Position numbers and translations under genes: made by a program. Of a DNA stretch of 64,000 nt, positions 61,997-64,000 are shown piece by piece. Where the stretch lies: positions 62,001 to 126,000 of the forward strand of contig ARYC01000708.1 of the NCBI GenBank assembly GCA_000711775.1, in the 5' to 3' direction. Below the pieces are notes generated by a model. It saw only the letters and a list, made by a program, of their open reading frames with translations. It had not been told where the DNA came from and did not search any database. The DNA comes from Oxytricha trifallax (taxonomy: Eukaryota; Ciliophora; Spirotrichea; Sporadotrichida; Oxytrichidae). Position 1 is the stretch's first letter. Each line of letters starts with the position of its first letter.

Positions 61997-63751
61997 TCAT
62001 TCAAGAATTCTCTTTCTGATTTCAGGGTTATCATACACATTGTTTGCGTAATCATAGTTTACCCAGTCATTGCTCATTTCTTTAAGAACAGCATCATACA
62101 AATCACCTGATGAAATGAATTCAAGGAGTTCTTGATACTCAGGTTGAGTGTATCTGTCTTTTTCAAGGATTGGAGAAATTTTTTTGCTCATTTCAAATAT
62201 ATTCTTTAGACCTGGGTTTAAAATATTAATATAATAAGTGATAGATGTCGAAATCTTTCTCAAGTTGGTATCTATGCTAAAGAGCTTAGGTTGCTCCAAG
62301 AAGTTCCACTGCTAAAATTTAAAGAACATTGTCAGCAATCATGATTGCTTTTTTAGCAGAAAAGCTCCCCATGGATACATGATCTTCTTTGTCGGCGCAT
62401 GTCTCGGCTGAATCAGCTGATGCTGGATATACAAGCACTTTGTTTTCTGAAACTAGGGAAGCAGCAACATTCTCCCAAGTCATCATTCCTGAGCAAAGAC
62501 CACCTTAACTTACCAAAAATGCAGGCAATCCCAGATTCTTAGTTGGATTCGTTAATCTCTTTATACGCTGTGATGAAAGACTTCCTATTTCATGCACGTA
62601 TAACCCAAGGACATCGAGTTACTTGGCTGGGTATTCACCATGAAAATTTCCACCACTTACCAAATAAGGAGCTTCAGTAAAAATCATTGGATTATCACTT
62701 CCACTGTTCATTTCAATTTCTAAGCAGTCCTTTGTGAGTAAATTTAAATATTCTATGAAATAATTATTTTTTATGTACTACTGCTTCAAGTGTTGGTCCA
62801 TGAACTTATGGGATACACTTCAGAGAATAAGGGTCCTAAATTTCAGCTGAGTGTGTGACTGTTTTTCCAGCGGGTAGTAACTCTCTCATCATTGCAGCTA
62901 TAGCAGCTTGACCTGGATGCATTCTCATTCTTTAAAGAGTAAGATCAAATGACAATGGGGATCCTTTCATTGATAAGAATGTAAGAGCGCTGATTGGAGC
63001 AATACTCTTGATTATATTGATAGACTTTTCTAGAGCTACAGATCCGACTCCACAAATAAACTAATTTCCATTTATAAGTGACAAGGCATCCTTCTCTGCG
63101 AGCTGAGCTATTTTTAAATCGTATTCTCTCAAAACTGAGACAGCATTTTCATATGAGGCTGTAGTAGGATTCCAAATTTCACCTTCTCCAATCAGATTTA
63201 GCCCAATGTGTGATTATATCCCTTTATAAAATAAATATAAAAGATAAAGGAACGAGATCTCCAGATGCACCTACTGAACCACAACTAGGTATCTAAGGGA
63301 CTATTCCACTATTGTAGAATTCTATCAACCTCTCCATCGTGTTAATTGAAATACCGCTTAATCCCTTAGCTAATGTATTAATTCTAAGAACCAATATTCT
63401 TCTGGCAGGGTCTAAGTCAAGGTTCTCACCGATTCCTGTAGCATGAGATCTGATTAAATTCACCTAAAACTCTTTCAGCTCCTGGCCTGTTAGTTTTTTA
63501 TTAGAGAAAATTCCGACTCCACTGTTGATTCCATAGTAGGGTTTTTCGTTTGGTTCTTTCGCTAATCTCTCAACTACATCCCTCGTGGCTCTGAGTTTCT
63601 TCCATGTTTTATCGTCCAATTAGATTTTCGATTGACCTCTCCCAAGTAAAGACAGTTTTTCAAGTGTCAAATCGTGACCGTTCAAAGGAATGATAGCTTA
63701 TTTTTATTGTTTAAGAGGCTATCTTAGGAAATGACCGATTTTAGTTAACAT
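61997..63751 (-). CDS. Histidine/aromatic amino acid ammonia-lyase
   Basis: ATG 63751 ([18 protein letters not shown]). Family hallmarks: [18 protein letters not shown]; the MIO-forming Ala-Ser-Gly triad in [14 protein letters not shown] (GCA TCT GGA at 63268-63260); [65 protein letters not shown]; and [18 protein letters not shown]. Length of about 540 residues fits the family. A 31-bp insert within the VPLS|HIGL block is removed by ATC repeats. An intron lies near 62795-62745, and a small frame change near 62290 may be a 4-bp micro-insert or a sequence error. Stop TGA 61997-61999. The enzyme deaminates His (to urocanate) or Phe/Tyr; I favour HAL but cannot fix the substrate by eye. Confidence 0.85.
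63212..63245 (-). other. IES, 31 bp, pointer ATC
   Basis: On plus, GAT at 63212-63214 and 63243-63245. Excision of 31 bp on the coding strand gives CCT TTA TCA CAC ATT GGG, restoring the strongly conserved lyase block [14 protein letters not shown]. The conserved protein makes this placement firm although the pointer is only 3 bp. Confidence 0.65.
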
Positions 63752-64000
63752 TTTTTTAGATAAATATAAAATATAAAGTAATTATGGATAATGATAGTAT
63801 TAAGTTAATTTATATTCGAAATTAATTATGCTTGATTATAAAACAATTTATAAATGAAATATAAAACTCTCAAACACTAGACAATTTGAATCCAAACAAA
63901 TGAAATGAACTTTCAACTTGCCTTTATAATTTGAATATTTTATTATAAATATATATTTTTTATTGAAAAAATTAATTCACTTTTAATAAAATTATAATTA

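Noticed and set aside
62290..62310. A 4-bp micro-IES in the ammonia-lyase (ATA repeats)
   Set aside because: Removing 4 bp restores the frame, but a 3-bp repeat with one intervening base cannot be told from a sequencing error or another splice choice.
63641..63751. Alternative later start for the ammonia-lyase
   Set aside because: The ATG at 63751 gives a frame that is open and leads directly into the conserved region; no later ATG keeps the expected N-terminal length.
1..64000. Macronuclear contig of Tetrahymena or Paramecium
   Set aside because: Both share the TAR=Gln code, but C4A4 transposon ends, multi-base pointers of varied sequence (not TA-bounded) and an inverted scrambled gene point to spirotrich germline DNA.
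1..64000. tRNA, rRNA, CRISPR arrays and bacterial-type operons
   Set aside because: No cloverleaf with a CCA-proximal pattern, no rRNA-like conserved blocks and no regular spaced repeats were seen; gene structure is eukaryotic with introns.

Overview
The window reads as germline (micronuclear) DNA of a spirotrichous ciliate of the Oxytricha/Stylonychia type. Three lines of evidence support this. (1) In every recognisable gene TAA and TAG sit at Gln positions and frames close on TGA, so the code is TAR=Gln with TGA as the only stop. (2) A 1.2-kb transposon with telomere-like C4A4 inverted ends and a 3-bp ATT target duplication interrupts a coding frame. (3) Many reading frames are broken by AT-rich inserts of 10 to about 480 bp, each flanked by a short direct repeat, and removing one repeat copy plus the insert restores the frame exactly. 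That is the pointer/IES (internal eliminated sequence) architecture of spirotrich germline genes. One gene is scrambled: the first half of a sorting nexin lies on + at about 46.35-47.56 kb and the second half lies inverted on - at 37.56-36.44 kb. The halves share the 10-bp pointer TATTCTCAAG, which rebuilds a textbook PX-domain core.

Layout. 1-6.6 kb (-): a multi-membrane PAS-domain protein, interrupted. 7.0-9.4 kb: three small genes. 9.4-24.3 kb: a cluster of EF-hand proteins, comprising a giant EF-hand protein (-), a WD40/EF-hand protein (-), another EF-hand gene (-), an EF-hand fragment (+) and an EF-hand/pseudokinase fusion (+). 24.4-26.3 kb: a Gln/Asn-rich protein (+). 26.7-30.1 kb (-): an EF-hand/IQ/beta-propeller protein, divergent from an armadillo-like gene (+, 30.2-33.4 kb). 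34.0-36.2 kb (-): a cyclic-nucleotide-binding-domain protein. 36.4-37.6 kb (-): sorting nexin part 2. 37.6-41.2 kb: a coiled-coil EF-hand protein, a probable mitochondrial protein, an alpha-helical protein and a coiled-coil protein. 41.7-45.5 kb (-): an FCP1-like pseudophosphatase carrying the transposon. 46.3-47.6 kb (+): sorting nexin part 1 carrying a palindromic MITE-like insert. 47.7-48.6 kb (+): KTI12. 48.9-52.4 kb (+): DNA polymerase delta catalytic subunit. 52.5-53.9 kb (-): a Gln-rich coiled-coil protein. 54.1-61.8 kb (+): a four-domain voltage-gated Ca2+/Na+ channel with several IESs. 62.0-63.8 kb (-): histidine/aromatic ammonia-lyase.

Many products (EF-hand/IQ/WD proteins, CaV-type channel, PAS membrane protein, cNMP-binding protein) fit ciliary Ca2+ and cyclic-nucleotide signalling; that grouping is inference. 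Exon boundaries were read by eye, and intron versus IES assignment is uncertain wherever only a frame shift is seen. Gene spans below include introns and IESs.
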